Positions 35,486 through 44,557 are shown, counted from the stretch's first letter. The stretch: DNA of 64,000 nt from an uncultured Bacteroides sp. (GCF_963675905.1 NZ_OY780936.1:3915946-3979945); one strand, 5' to 3'. Numbers and translations: made by a program. Notes: generated from the sequence alone by a model not told the origin.

Positions 35486-36664
35486 TTAGCCTACAAATTT
35501 ATTGTTGTATGCTTTCTGCAACTGAGTGAGAGCCTGTTCCAGAATAGATCTAGGGCATCCAGCATTCATACGCATAAATCCGGTACCTTCTTTACCAAAC
35601 ATCGATCCGTCATTCAAAGCCAAGTGTGCTTTATCAACAAAGAAGTCTACCAATTCCTCCTGATTAAATCCTAATTCCTTGCAATCAAGGAATATCAGGT
35701 AAGAAGCCTGCGGACGAATAGCTTTAATAAGCGGCATATTTTTTTGCAGATAGCTATCCACATAGTCAATATTGTCTTGAATATAATCCAATAGCTGATT
35801 TAACCATTCTGTACCATGTTCGTAGGCCGCTGCAACGGTTATAAATGCAAAAATATGTCCTTCCGAAAACTCACTGGCATTCAGGTAATTTCTGAATTTT
35901 TTCCTCACTTCATCGTTCTCTATAATGCAATAAGAACTAGCCAGCCCCGGCATATTAAATGCTTTACTTGGCGACATAAATGTAATAGAGTTCACTCTGG
36001 CTTTCTCTGAAATTTTAGCAAAAGGAGTATGCGTAAATCCTTTCAGTGTAAGGTCGGCATGAATTTCATCAGAGATAACCATTGTTCCGTTCTCATAACA
36101 AATATCAGCAACCGCTTCCAGTTCCTCTTTCGTCCACACTCTTCCTCCCGGATTGTGAGGATTACATAAAATGAACAGCTTGCATCCTTTCACAGCCTCC
36201 TTAAAATGATCAAGATCCATTTTGTACTGACCATTTTCCAGAATCAGCGGGTTACGCACAACCTCGCGATAATTATGTTCTGTTACAAGAAAGAACGGAT
36301 GATAAACCGGACTCTGAATCAAAACTTTATCTCCTGGTTGAGTAAAACACTTCAAAACGTGAGCAAGTCCAACAACAATTCCCGGAGTGAAGCTAATCAG
36401 TTCTTTGGATACTTTCCAGTCATATCTTGTAAACAGCCAATTCTCAATAGCCTGATAATAAGAAGCTGGTTTGCTGGTATAGCCAAGAACCTCTTTTTCG
36501 CAACGCTCTTTTATTGCGTTCATTATAAACGGTGGAGTGCGGAAATCCATATCGGCAACCCAAAGAGGCAATAAGTCGTCTCTTCCCCATCTTGGTTTCA
36601 GTGCTTCAAGCTTCAAGGCATCAGTACCTGTGCGGTCAATAACCTCATCAAAATTATATTTCAT
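35486..36664 (-). CDS. PLP-dependent C-S lyase / aminotransferase, MalY/PatB type
   Basis: The 392-residue fold-type I PLP enzyme contains LPLWVADMDFRTPPFI near residue 27, the FTPGIVVGL segment, NPHNPGGRVWTKEEL, ISDEIHADL (PLP-binding Asp) and the Schiff-base Lys in MSPSKAFNMPGL. PatB/MalY proteins cleave cystathionine or cysteine to sulfide or homocysteine, pyruvate and ammonia; annotation as a class I/II aminotransferase is the alternative. An upstream ATG at 36703 would add 13 unlikely residues. The chosen ATG at 36664 gives MKYNFDEVIDRTGTD, the usual start. Cytosolic, single gene. Confidence 0.9.
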   Translation of the reverse strand: MKYNFDEVIDRTGTDALKLEALKPRWGRDDLLPLWVADMDFRTPPFIMNAIKERCEKEVLGYTSKPASYYQAIENWLFTRYDWKVSKELISFTPGIVVGLAHVLKCFTQPGDKVLIQSPVYHPFFLVTEHNYREVVRNPLILENGQYKMDLDHFKEAVKGCKLFILCNPHNPGGRVWTKEELEAVADICYENGTMVISDEIHADLTLKGFTHTPFAKISEKARVNSITFMSPSKAFNMPGLASSYCIIENDEVRKKFRNYLNASEFSEGHIFAFITVAAAYEHGTEWLNQLLDYIQDNIDYVDSYLQKNMPLIKAIRPQASYLIFLDCKELGFNQEELVDFFVDKAHLALNDGSMFGKEGTGFMRMNAGCPRSILEQALTQLQKAYNNKFVG

Positions 36665-36770
36665 AAAATCTGTTCTGTATTTAGTTATATTGCAAAAATA
36701 CAAAACCTTATTTACAGGATAAAATAAAAACCCAATAATTCACAACCCATTCATCAACATCAAAATATTT

Positions 36771-36890
36771 ACCCTCACTCCCTCACTATCCGTACAACTT
36801 ATTGCACATTAGTGATTTATGAGTGAGGGATGGATTTTTAACCCTCACTTTGCCCTCACTTTTGGGCTCATCCCTCACCATTTCGAGCTG
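36771..36890 (+). repeat. Intergenic word-array repeat, CCCTCAC type, copy 3
   Basis: It has two CCCTCAC words with 8-nt period, a scaffold with CGTACAACTTATTG then ATTAGTG, an inverted GTGAGGGA, and three more CCCTCAC words around a TTTTGGGCTC core. The scaffold is shared, ungapped, with the CTAG-type repeat at 40612. Confidence 0.8.
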
Positions 36891-36976
36891 TTTTTTTAAA
36901 AATGAGTATCAAATTCTCAGGATTAAGATTAATGTATATCAATTGCTGTATATAGTTTTAAGTTACTAAAGTGGCC

Positions 36977-37075
36977 TTTGCGGTGAATAATAACACTATT
37001 CGCCGCAAAATATGCGGCGAATAATTTTGTTTGCGGTGAATAATCGCTATATTTACCGCAAAATATGCGGCGATT
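36977..37075 (+). promoter_or_regulatory. Tandem palindromes over the Fic gene start, probable operator
   Basis: A perfect 27-nt palindrome, TATTCGCCGCA-AAATA-TGCGGCGAATA, lies at 36997-37023. The preceding TTTGCGGTGAATAAT recurs 53 bp later, followed by a second, less perfect ACCGCA-AAATA-TGCGGC palindrome whose end abuts the Fic ATG at 37076. A protein bound here would cover the initiation region, which suits autoregulation. Confidence 0.65.
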
Positions 37076-38185
37076 ATGAGAAAGATCTATATCTGGCAAC
37101 AAGACGAATGGCCTCATTTTACATGGGATGATGCAGCTTTATCCTATAAATTAGGCAAAGTACGAGCTTTACAAGGAAAGCTTGTAGGGAAAATGAGTTT
37201 GCTTGGTTTCGATTTAAAAAATGAAGCAATATTAAATGCACTCACAAGCGATGTTATTAAATCTTCAGAGATAGAAGGTGAGCTGTTGGATAATGATCAG
37301 GTACGCTCATCCGTAGCTCGTCATTTAGGTCTGGACGTATCCGGGCTGCCGGAATCAGATCGTTACGTAGATGGTGTAGTAGTAGTTATGCTTGATGCTA
37401 CTGAGAATTTTATGCAACCACTTACAGAAGAACGTCTGTTTGGATGGCATTCGGCATTATTCCCCACAGGTAGAAGTGGCATGTATAAAATAACAGTTGG
37501 TGGATGGCGACAGGATGAAGGCGGTCCGATGCAGGTAATCTCCGGTGCAATGGGAAAAGAAAAAGTCCATTACGAAGCTCCCGATTCAAAATCGATTTCC
37601 TATGAAATGAGCAAATTTCTGGAATGGATAAATACGGATCATCAGATAGATCCTGTTTTGAAAGCAGGAATTGCCCACTTATGGTTTGTCACTATACATC
37701 CTTTTGATGATGGCAACGGACGTACAGCCCGGACAATAGCCGATATGTTTCTGGCTCGTGCCGACGAAATTCCTCATCGCTTTTATAGTATGTCTGCCGA
37801 AATACGCAGACAGCGAAAGCGATATTACGAGATATTGGAAAAAACACAGAAAGGTACACTTGATATAACTTTGTGGCTTCAATGGTTTCTCGATTGTCTA
37901 CAAGCAGCACTTCTTGAAACAGAAAAATCTTTGAGCAGAGTATTGGGTAAAGCCAATTTCTGGGAAGAACATCGTTTGGTTAGTATGAACAATCGTCAGG
38001 TTAAAATGATAAACTTGTTATGGGATGGTTTTGATGGCAAACTTAATTCTTCTAAATGGGCAAAAGTTACTAAATGTTCTTCTGATACTGCACTTCGGGA
38101 TATTCAGGATCTGATTAATAAAGGTATTCTGCAAAAGAGTGATGAAGGGGGAAGGAGTACCGCCTATGAGTTGGTGGGAAAATGA
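37076..38185 (+). CDS. Fic-domain protein (AMP-transferase family) with self-inhibitory motif
   Basis: The 369-residue protein has a DUF4172-type N-terminus (KIYIWQQDEWPHFTWD), the inhibitory helix motif SSEIEG (residues about 63-68, S-x3-E-G type), the Fic core HPFDDGNGRTAR (about 208-219) with the catalytic His, and a C-terminal winged-helix region (SSKWAKVTKCSSDTALRDI) that may bind DNA. Fic proteins usually attach AMP to a target protein hydroxyl; the inhibitory Glu keeps them silent until released. The class with the motif in the same chain needs no separate antitoxin. The tandem palindromes immediately upstream fit binding by its own C-terminal helix-turn-helix. The target is unknown. 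Confidence 0.88.
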   Translation: MRKIYIWQQDEWPHFTWDDAALSYKLGKVRALQGKLVGKMSLLGFDLKNEAILNALTSDVIKSSEIEGELLDNDQVRSSVARHLGLDVSGLPESDRYVDGVVVVMLDATENFMQPLTEERLFGWHSALFPTGRSGMYKITVGGWRQDEGGPMQVISGAMGKEKVHYEAPDSKSISYEMSKFLEWINTDHQIDPVLKAGIAHLWFVTIHPFDDGNGRTARTIADMFLARADEIPHRFYSMSAEIRRQRKRYYEILEKTQKGTLDITLWLQWFLDCLQAALLETEKSLSRVLGKANFWEEHRLVSMNNRQVKMINLLWDGFDGKLNSSKWAKVTKCSSDTALRDIQDLINKGILQKSDEGGRSTAYELVGK

Positions 38186-38205
38186 TGGTATTTTAGAAAA
38201 AAAAT

Positions 38206-38257
38206 AAGTGGAGAATAATTGAACCGATGTGTTTATTATTCCCCACTTGTTTTTTTT
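38206..38257 (+). terminator. Terminator after the Fic gene
   Basis: AAGTGGAGAATAAT pairs with ATTATTCCCCACTT (one mismatch), followed by GTTTTTTTT. Confidence 0.8.
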
Positions 38258-38269
38258 GTATTGAAGAAA

Positions 38270-40150
38270 TTACTTCACTTCTATTTCCGCATATCCAGCC
38301 TCTTGTGTACCATCTGTATTGCTTAATGCTGTAAGCTTCACAAATCGTACCTTTTTCTTCTGGAAATACTTTGTCTGAGGAATCGGATTGTTCTTTATGT
38401 TCGAGAACTCACCTTCAGATACCGTTTCCCAATTCTTCCCATCGGCAGAAACAGAAAATCTGTAATTGAAGATAACCCCTTTAGCTCCCACCTTCTTATC
38501 AGGAGTGTATGTAAACTCTGAAATCTGAGCATCTTTTTGTAAATCGATGATCAATTCGTGAGGCAGATTACCTTGCTGTATATACACGGTAGCAGGATTA
38601 CCATCAATAGCAGCTGCAGCAGTTGCATCACCATTCAGAATCTTCCAGTTCTTTGTAACATTCAGTTTACCCTTTTCGCTATTGTTGCTTTGTGCTTCCA
38701 CCGGAGCATTGTAAACAGACAATGTAGAAATTAAAGGGCAAGCCTTCGAATCTGTAATGTGAATACGAATTTTAGAAGCCGAGGTCGATGGAATACGCAA
38801 GATGCGTTTGTTACCAATGGTTGTTGCTTTGGCCACCTCTTTCCAGCTACCATTCTGATAAGCATCAACGGTGAATGTCTTAACACGCTGTCCCAGTGCA
38901 ATGTATTCACGCAACAAAACCCGATTGAAAGTAGTGTTCTTTTTAAAGTCGAGAGTCAGCGTGGCATTGGTTACCCCGTCATCAGTAGCCCAGTAAGTCT
39001 TGTTATCTCCGTCAACAGCATTGCGTGCAGCATAACTTTTAGACTTTTCACGAACATTAGATGCCGTAACCTTTTTCCCCTTCGCAAGATCGTTGGCAAG
39101 CTCTTTTCTGATAATCCGTGCAAATTCAAGCAAAGACTTCTCATCTATTTCATTCACAAGACCGCGGCGATCAACCGGTAGATTCAGAATCAAATTGCCA
39201 TTGCGCCCTATGGAGTTATAATACAGCTCAACCAATTGCTGAGGAGTTTTTACCTTAGAATCTTCCGAAGCATGATAGAACCATCCCGGACGAATGGACG
39301 TGTCCACTTCCGCCGGAACCCAGTAATTACCATCTTCGTGTCCGTTGCGAAGTTGCTCATACAGCGGCCATCCCGGCCACACCTCATCACGTCTTAGTGT
39401 GCTCCAGTTTGTTTCTCCCACCCAGCCTTCTTCTGTTCCGCACCAGCGGCAATCGGGACCGGCATCACTGAACAACATAATATTTGGTTGAAGAGAATAA
39501 ACCAGCTTATAAGTATTTGGCCAGTCATAATAAGTCTTGCGATCTATATTTCGTTTATCGTTGGCTCCGCCGTAATACCCCGTTCCACCATTGGCACCAT
39601 CAAACCACATTTCGAAGATATCCCCGTAATTAGTCAGAATCTCCTTTAGCTGATTGCGGAAATAAGTAATATAATCGGGAGAGCCATAATCAGCACTATT
39701 ACGATCCCACGGAGAAAGGTAAAGACCAAGCTTCAGCCCATACTCATCACACGCCTTGCGGAGTTCCGCAATAACATCGCCTTTGCCATCCTTCCATGGA
39801 GAATTTTTTACCGAATAGTTAGTGTATTTGGAAGGCCACAAGCAAAACCCGTCATGATGTTTAGTTGTGAGGATAATTCCCTTGAATCCCGCCTCCTTGC
39901 AAATGCGAGCCCATTGACGGCAATCCATCTGAGTAGGATTAAAAAGCTTAGGATCTTTGTCTCCATATCCCCATTCCATATCCGTAAACGTATTCATACT
40001 GAAATGGATAAAGGCATACATTTCCATTTCCTGCCATTTTAACTGACGCTGACTAGGCACCGCACCACACGTAGCTGGTTGTGCTTTTAGTAGCTGACCG
40101 GGAAGACAAGTGAATAAGCTCATCATTCCTGCTAAAACTAATTTCTTCAT
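38270..40150 (-). CDS. Alpha-L-fucosidase, GH29, with discoidin-type carbohydrate-binding domains
   Basis: The 626-residue secreted protein has a signal (MKKLVLAGMMSLFTC) and the GH29 barrel with MYAFIHFSMNTFTDMEWGYG, TTKHHDGFCLWPSKYT and nucleophile Asp184 in FEMWFDGANGG. Residues after about 355 hold an F5/8 type C (CBM32-like) domain (KKVTASNVREKSKSYAARNA). A second, shorter one ends the protein (EAGYAEIEVK). This layout is typical of GH29 subfamily B, selective for alpha-1,3/1,4-fucose on branched glycans. An ATG at 40195 would add 15 residues with no signal character; 40150 is preferred. A -7 box TATATTTG lies at 40251-40244 on the minus strand. No transporter gene adjoins. Confidence 0.9.
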   Translation of the reverse strand: MKKLVLAGMMSLFTCLPGQLLKAQPATCGAVPSQRQLKWQEMEMYAFIHFSMNTFTDMEWGYGDKDPKLFNPTQMDCRQWARICKEAGFKGIILTTKHHDGFCLWPSKYTNYSVKNSPWKDGKGDVIAELRKACDEYGLKLGLYLSPWDRNSADYGSPDYITYFRNQLKEILTNYGDIFEMWFDGANGGTGYYGGANDKRNIDRKTYYDWPNTYKLVYSLQPNIMLFSDAGPDCRWCGTEEGWVGETNWSTLRRDEVWPGWPLYEQLRNGHEDGNYWVPAEVDTSIRPGWFYHASEDSKVKTPQQLVELYYNSIGRNGNLILNLPVDRRGLVNEIDEKSLLEFARIIRKELANDLAKGKKVTASNVREKSKSYAARNAVDGDNKTYWATDDGVTNATLTLDFKKNTTFNRVLLREYIALGQRVKTFTVDAYQNGSWKEVAKATTIGNKRILRIPSTSASKIRIHITDSKACPLISTLSVYNAPVEAQSNNSEKGKLNVTKNWKILNGDATAAAAIDGNPATVYIQQGNLPHELIIDLQKDAQISEFTYTPDKKVGAKGVIFNYRFSVSADGKNWETVSEGEFSNIKNNPIPQTKYFQKKKVRFVKLTALSNTDGTQEAGYAEIEVK

Positions 40151-40332
40151 ATAATTTTTTAAAAGGTTTCGGGATAAATATACTTCTTTATACAATTAAA
40201 ATAGCCAATTTACCTAGATAGATGCTATATTTTGTTAGAAATACAAATATAGATAAAATTTAATAGGCGGATTTTATTTATTAAAAATATTATTGAATAA
40301 CAGCTGTTGGTTTGCCTAATGATTTAAGAAAT

Positions 40333-40555
40333 CTCCCGCCGGAGTTTAGTAAAACTCCGGTTTGTCTTTTCAAAAACTATTCCGGATGTTTGTGTATTCT
40401 TGTACAAAAGAATGCATTCTTCTGTACAAAACAATTAATTCTTTTGTACAGAAGATATAATTGTTTTGTACAACATTGCATTAACCTCCCGCCTGAGATA
40501 TAAAAAGTCACTCGGGAGTTTGAGCAACCTCCCGCCGCACTTTTCCGAAGAGCCG
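40333..40555. repeat. CTCCCGCC repeat interrupted by a GTACA repeat
   Basis: CTCCCGCC at 40333 and near 40476 and 40530, with inner hairpin ACTCCGG/CCGGAG and the CCGGATGTT phrase, resembles the element at 9099. The GTACA repeat (40399-40473) sits inside it, suggesting nested insertion. Confidence 0.65.
40399..40473. repeat. GTACA palindromic repeat, copy 2
   Basis: Same order of four GTACA cores as at 17101, including the palindrome AAGAATGCATTCTT between the first two. It is nested inside the CTCCCGCC element, about 250 bp upstream of the GH29 start. Confidence 0.8.
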
Positions 40556-40611
40556 GAATAGGATTTTATAAACTACAAAATCACTACATAAATTTTAATT
40601 TTGCGAAAAAG

Positions 40612-40715
40612 TCTTGCAGTCTAGCACTTGGCGTATAAGTTGTTGTGTATTAGTGCGGTATAGGTGCTAGATATACTTGGAGAAGTCTAGCGGTAATCTA
40701 GCAGTCTAGCGCTTT
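40612..40715 (+). repeat. Intergenic word-array repeat, TCTAGC type, copy A
   Basis: Words GTCTTGC and GTCTAGC with an 8-nt period, scaffold CGTATAAGTTGTTG then ATTAGTG, inverted GTGCTAGA, then GTCTAGC, ATCTAGC, GTCTAGC. It is inverted relative to copies B and C. Confidence 0.75.
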
Positions 40716-40837
40716 GTGTTGTTCTGATTTTGGTTGACTATGTTTATTAATAATCCTGGTTTAGGCTAGTTAAAGTGTTGTTTATCAGCTGTTTTTTTCT
40801 GTGATAAGTTGTTTGGACTGTGATAAATTTGTTCGTT

Positions 40838-40950
40838 AAAGCGCTAGATCACTAGATCACTGCTAGATCAATTTGGTTTGATCTAGCGGGGGTAATGTGT
40901 TTATAGTCAATTTGTTATTGGGGTGGTGCTAGATTGCTAGATCAATTTGA
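40838..40950 (-). repeat. Intergenic word-array repeat, GATCTAGC type, copy B
   Basis: Every main word carries the GCTAGATC form, and an inner hairpin pairs GCTAGATCAA with TTGATCTAGC. The layout matches copy C at 45721, which uses GCTAGACT instead. It is read on the minus strand to match copy A. Confidence 0.75.
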
Positions 40951-41165
40951 GAAAATTAATTTTTTAGAAGTTATTCTTTTATTATTCTATTATGGAATAT
41001 ATTGTGTTGATATTTAATGTTTTATATATATAACCTCAAGTATACTTATGATTTGAATCATTTGTTTTCTATTTGCTTTTAAGATAGTTTGCTTATGTAG
41101 AATATAAAGGATGAAGATAAGTTTTTTTGCTGCCTCATATAATTATTAAATGGTAGAGTAAAGTG

Positions 41166-43097
41166 TTAATATTTAGGTATGTTTTTCAGACTTGGATTTG
41201 TTTTTGTATAATATTCGCCTACTACATATTTACTTTCATTAAGTTCTTTTGTTATATATGATGTTGTATATATCATCTGAAAATTATTTGAATTACACCT
41301 ATTGACTCTTTCTATTAATATTTTTTGTAGATTTTGGGCTCTCTCCGGTTCTATTCCCTTATCTTCCATATTATCAGCAAAAATATATCTAGGGAATCTC
41401 ATTAAAGGTATAGAAAGAGAAGCTAAGAAAATTGCAAAACGAGCAGATACCTTTAAATAAAAATTAGAACTAGCGGAATATTTTGAATATTTATTCGATA
41501 GAAATGCGATATTATTAGAAAAATCGATAAAAAAGTCATTTGCATTTTTAAATTCATCTTGTCTATCAAGATCATTATTTAGCAAATAAGTCCCTTCCTC
41601 TTTAATTTTATCATTAATACTATTTTTTAATTCAGCCTGAGATTTTTCAGTTTTGAATATAAAACTACTTAGATAAGTGATTTCTTTTTTCAGAGATGCT
41701 TCTTTTTCCAATAATGCTTCATATATCTTGGCATTTTCTAATAATGATTTAAATTGTAGAATCTCTCCTTCAATAAAACCTTTATTTACATTTAATTGGT
41801 CAATAACTTCTTCATTTGAAGATTTCACATCCATTAGAGCTCGATCAACTTGATTCTGTAACAATTGTAGATTGAAAAATTCTGCCTGATACTTAGCTTT
41901 TAATATAAGTAAATTATTTTTGTTTGTTTCTAATATTTTTAAAGATTCATTAATTTGAAATCCTATTTCCTGTTCCATTCTTCTGGCTTGAACGACACCG
42001 AATGATTTATCTACGTCCTCTTTGCAAAGTTTACATTTGGACATATTATGATGTGATGCTATTTTAGTTAAACATTCAGGGCAGTATTCAAGAGGTAAAC
42101 TTCCTAAAAAATCTCTTGTTTCAATAGAATTTTTCAGCGCTTTTATTTTGTTGTTCAATGTTTCAATAAAGAATAAGGAATCTTGATTTTCATTTTCTAA
42201 ATAATTTATCTTATTCTCAAGAGTTATAACAATTTTTCTTTGTTGAATCGTTTTCTCATTCAATTCTTGAAAGCTAAATTTAGCTTTGTTCTTATCATTC
42301 TCTTTTTGCTTTAATTTTCTAATAGCAATAATTTGATCTTGAATATCTGAAATCTCTTTTTCTCTATTTTCTATAATAACCTCAATATGACTTGGGCTGG
42401 TTGTTAATGGGTCTGGAAAGAAAGATTTAACAGCTTTTATTTCATTCTTGATATTTTCATATTCTTTTTTTGCGTCAGTTAGACGTTTTTTACATTCATA
42501 AAGTTCCTCATTATAAATACCTAATAATAAGTCTGCAACAGTTTCTCTAGTTAATTGACTATCAAAGTGTTCATAGTAGAATAGAGAACTAGTTGGAGAT
42601 TCTTGATCAATATATAAAAGGCGTAGTATTTGATGAAAAGTAATATTACTATCTCCTTTTACAATAGGTAATCCAATATTGTCAAAAAGCACATTCGAAA
42701 AGCTTTTCCGTTCAGCTGTTGTCTTATATCCAAATTTCTGCCAGTTTTTATCGGCTGGAGGATTAAAACTTTCATTCATACTTCCCCAATAAAAAAACAT
42801 CGGAGATTGAGTACTAATTTTATCTTCATTGTCTTTATTTAAATATCTTTTTATGGTAAAAATAGCTCCATTCATTTCAATCTCTGCTTGTACCATAGAG
42901 CATTTACAAGCTTCAGGTACAAAATCATTAAAAGCGCCACCTAAAACGTAAAAGATAAAATGTGTAATAGTGGATTTACCACTACTATTATCTCCTCTTA
43001 TAATATTGACACCTTTATGAAAAGTTTCATCATATGCGATTTTACTTTCATCTGTTAAAATATAAAGTCTATTTAAAAATAAATTATTCTGCATCAT
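41166..43097 (-). CDS. Rad50/SMC-like ATPase of an ABC-three-component-type system
   Basis: The 643-residue protein has an N-terminal ATPase half with Walker A GDNSSGKST (residues about 35-43), a long coiled coil (about 190-520) interrupted near residue 338 by a CPEC...CKLC zinc knuckle, and a C-terminal half containing RFPRYIFADNMEDKGIEPER (Walker B-like) and FQMIYTTSYITKEL. This is the layout of SMC-like ATPases in ABC-3C conflict systems, where the ATPase senses DNA or invasion and controls an effector. The start overlaps the upstream gene by 14 nt, so it is translationally coupled. The membrane or DNA target is unknown. Confidence 0.75.
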   Translation of the reverse strand: MMQNNLFLNRLYILTDESKIAYDETFHKGVNIIRGDNSSGKSTITHFIFYVLGGAFNDFVPEACKCSMVQAEIEMNGAIFTIKRYLNKDNEDKISTQSPMFFYWGSMNESFNPPADKNWQKFGYKTTAERKSFSNVLFDNIGLPIVKGDSNITFHQILRLLYIDQESPTSSLFYYEHFDSQLTRETVADLLLGIYNEELYECKKRLTDAKKEYENIKNEIKAVKSFFPDPLTTSPSHIEVIIENREKEISDIQDQIIAIRKLKQKENDKNKAKFSFQELNEKTIQQRKIVITLENKINYLENENQDSLFFIETLNNKIKALKNSIETRDFLGSLPLEYCPECLTKIASHHNMSKCKLCKEDVDKSFGVVQARRMEQEIGFQINESLKILETNKNNLLILKAKYQAEFFNLQLLQNQVDRALMDVKSSNEEVIDQLNVNKGFIEGEILQFKSLLENAKIYEALLEKEASLKKEITYLSSFIFKTEKSQAELKNSINDKIKEEGTYLLNNDLDRQDEFKNANDFFIDFSNNIAFLSNKYSKYSASSNFYLKVSARFAIFLASLSIPLMRFPRYIFADNMEDKGIEPERAQNLQKILIERVNRCNSNNFQMIYTTSYITKELNESKYVVGEYYTKTNPSLKNIPKY

Positions 43098-43605
43098 ACT
43101 TACTTTCCATTAGATTGGTTCTACTTTTTAGACCATATTGTCCAAATAGTGACATGTTGTAGAAATGTGAGGTCATTAATGAAATAACATTTTTTTCTTT
43201 GGGAGATAATTCCTCAAATCTAGATATATATATATTCAATAGTTCTTTATCTTCTATTGAAATCCGTTGTTGTGCAAGCATTTCTTTATTTACAATTCCA
43301 TAAGACGCTATACAATTTAATGCACTTAGTTGATATGGCTTGAGTTTTTCAAATATTTTTCTATCTTCAAAAATCATCTCATAAGGGTTTGTCGTTCGTT
43401 TGATGAATTGTTTTCTAAGTACCCTTATATCTTTTTCTTCTTGTTTTAATTTTATATCGTACACTTTATTCGGAAATAGAAAATAGAAATCCCAAATTCT
43501 TAATTTGTCAATTTCGATAATATCTCCAGCGTTGAATCTATTTAAAAAATTCAATATTCTATATATGCAATGATAAAGATCAAATGCTTGATTATATATA
43601 ATCAT
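43084..43605 (-). CDS. Middle component of the ABC-three-component-type operon
   Basis: The 173-residue protein contains a helical N-terminus (YNQAFDLYHCIYRILNFLNR), a segment IDKLRIWDFYFLFPNKVYDI that occurs in ABC-3C middle components as I recall them, and a likely winged-helix part (LKPYQLSALNCIASYGIVNK). The assignment rests on position, size and this segment rather than on a search. It overlaps both neighbours by 14 nt. In these systems the middle component is thought to link the ATPase to the effector-carrying protein. Confidence 0.65.
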   Translation of the reverse strand: MIIYNQAFDLYHCIYRILNFLNRFNAGDIIEIDKLRIWDFYFLFPNKVYDIKLKQEEKDIRVLRKQFIKRTTNPYEMIFEDRKIFEKLKPYQLSALNCIASYGIVNKEMLAQQRISIEDKELLNIYISRFEELSPKEKNVISLMTSHFYNMSLFGQYGLKSRTNLMESKYDAE

Positions 43606-44167
43606 AATTTTTCCAATTAATATGGCATTTGCCTGTAAGATAATAAATCATACCTAAAATATCTTCTGAGTCATAATTTAGAATATCATCGTTTTCTCCT
43701 TCAATGTTAATTAAATCAAGAACTGGTTTTACAACCTTTTCTGTAACTGCTTGTGTTATTATAGCTCTTTCTGCTCCTTTATTTATTAAAGGCTCAACGT
43801 GTGTATCAAATTCTAATTTGATTTTAGCGAATAATTGACAGTCTATCCATTGGGCTGATTCATAAAATTTATATTTCTCAGCCTTTTTGGCATACTTTTG
43901 TTTTTTTAATGTTGCTTTTGAAATATAATTTTCACTAAAACCGCCATCTTCTAATTTAGAAGGCATATCTTTTCCATCTAATTTTGTGTTATAATATTCA
44001 AAGTCAGATAAAATTTTTTTATATTGTAAGTTACTTTCTATTTCGTTTTTTAGTTTTTCAAATCTTTTTGAGAAACGTGTTTTAGGTGAAAGGCTCAAGT
44101 TTCCATAATTTTCAGCAATGTTAATTTGATTGCTAACTGTACTTAAATTATCAATATGCTGTTTCAT
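43592..44167 (-). CDS. ABC-three-component C-terminal-domain-like protein
   Basis: The 191-residue protein starts MKQHIDNLSTVSNQINIAENYGNLSL cut here to QINIAENYGNLSL, an Asn-rich strand motif, followed by an alpha-helical domain (FSKRFEKLKNEIESNLQYKK) and a C-terminal region ending LTGKCHINWKNYDYI. Size, position and the C-terminal DSEDILGMIYYLTGKC..W segment fit the third component (CTD) of ABC-3C systems. The motif QINIxENxGN also ends the upstream protein. The ATG at 44167 overlaps the upstream stop codon as TAATG, so it is translationally coupled. Confidence 0.6.
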   Translation of the reverse strand: MKQHIDNLSTVSNQINIAENYGNLSLSPKTRFSKRFEKLKNEIESNLQYKKILSDFEYYNTKLDGKDMPSKLEDGGFSENYISKATLKKQKYAKKAEKYKFYESAQWIDCQLFAKIKLEFDTHVEPLINKGAERAIITQAVTEKVVKPVLDLINIEGENDDILNYDSEDILGMIYYLTGKCHINWKNYDYI

Positions 44168-44529
44168 TACATTTGGATATTTCCATGGTTCTCTTGTATA
44201 TTAATTTGTTTCCCGATATGACCTTTATTCTCTATGTTTTGTAGGTTTTTATAGTTTAGTTTCCTCTGTTTTTTTTCAATTTCTATTTCTAATTCTCTTT
44301 TGAAATTTTCATCTAAGTCAATTTTCTCTAATAACAGTTTTTTTATTTTTTCTTGAAAGTCACTATCACTTAATTCTGGAAGTTGATGTTCATTGCCTTG
44401 TTGAGAAAATCTCTTTCTTATCCATGTCCATAGACTTTCTCCAACTTCTTCTGATATTTTTTCTCCAGTTTTTATAAGATAAGGGGTTAGTAATCCCATT
44501 GCTGTTGTTATAATTGTTATTGGCTCCAT
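44167..44529 (-). CDS. Small first protein of the ABC-three-component-type operon, candidate effector
   Basis: The 120-residue protein begins with a hydrophobic/amphipathic helix (MEPITIITTAMGLLTPYLIK), a Trp-containing helix (EEVGESLWTWIRKRF), a charged helical middle and a C-terminal motif IGKQINIQENHGNIQM. Short proteins with such an N-terminus often accompany bacterial conflict systems and can associate with membranes; no catalytic residues are seen. The C-terminal motif is repeated at the N-terminus of the next protein, which suggests homotypic contact or an amyloid-like signalling motif. This is inference. It is the first gene after a strong promoter at 44558-44588. Confidence 0.6.
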   Translation of the reverse strand: MEPITIITTAMGLLTPYLIKTGEKISEEVGESLWTWIRKRFSQQGNEHQLPELSDSDFQEKIKKLLLEKIDLDENFKRELEIEIEKKQRKLNYKNLQNIENKGHIGKQINIQENHGNIQM

Positions 44530-44557
44530 AATTTGAATATTTTATAATCTAAAGTAA

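Noticed and set aside
40399..40473. Possible CRISPR array from regularly spaced GTACA units
   Set aside because: Units are only about 20 nt apart, alternate in context, lack constant-length spacers, and no cas gene is present.
40612..40950. Possible CRISPR or tRNA cluster in the CTAG-rich stretch
   Set aside because: Words are 7-8 nt with mixed orientation and there is no cloverleaf; better explained as two inverted copies of one repeat family.
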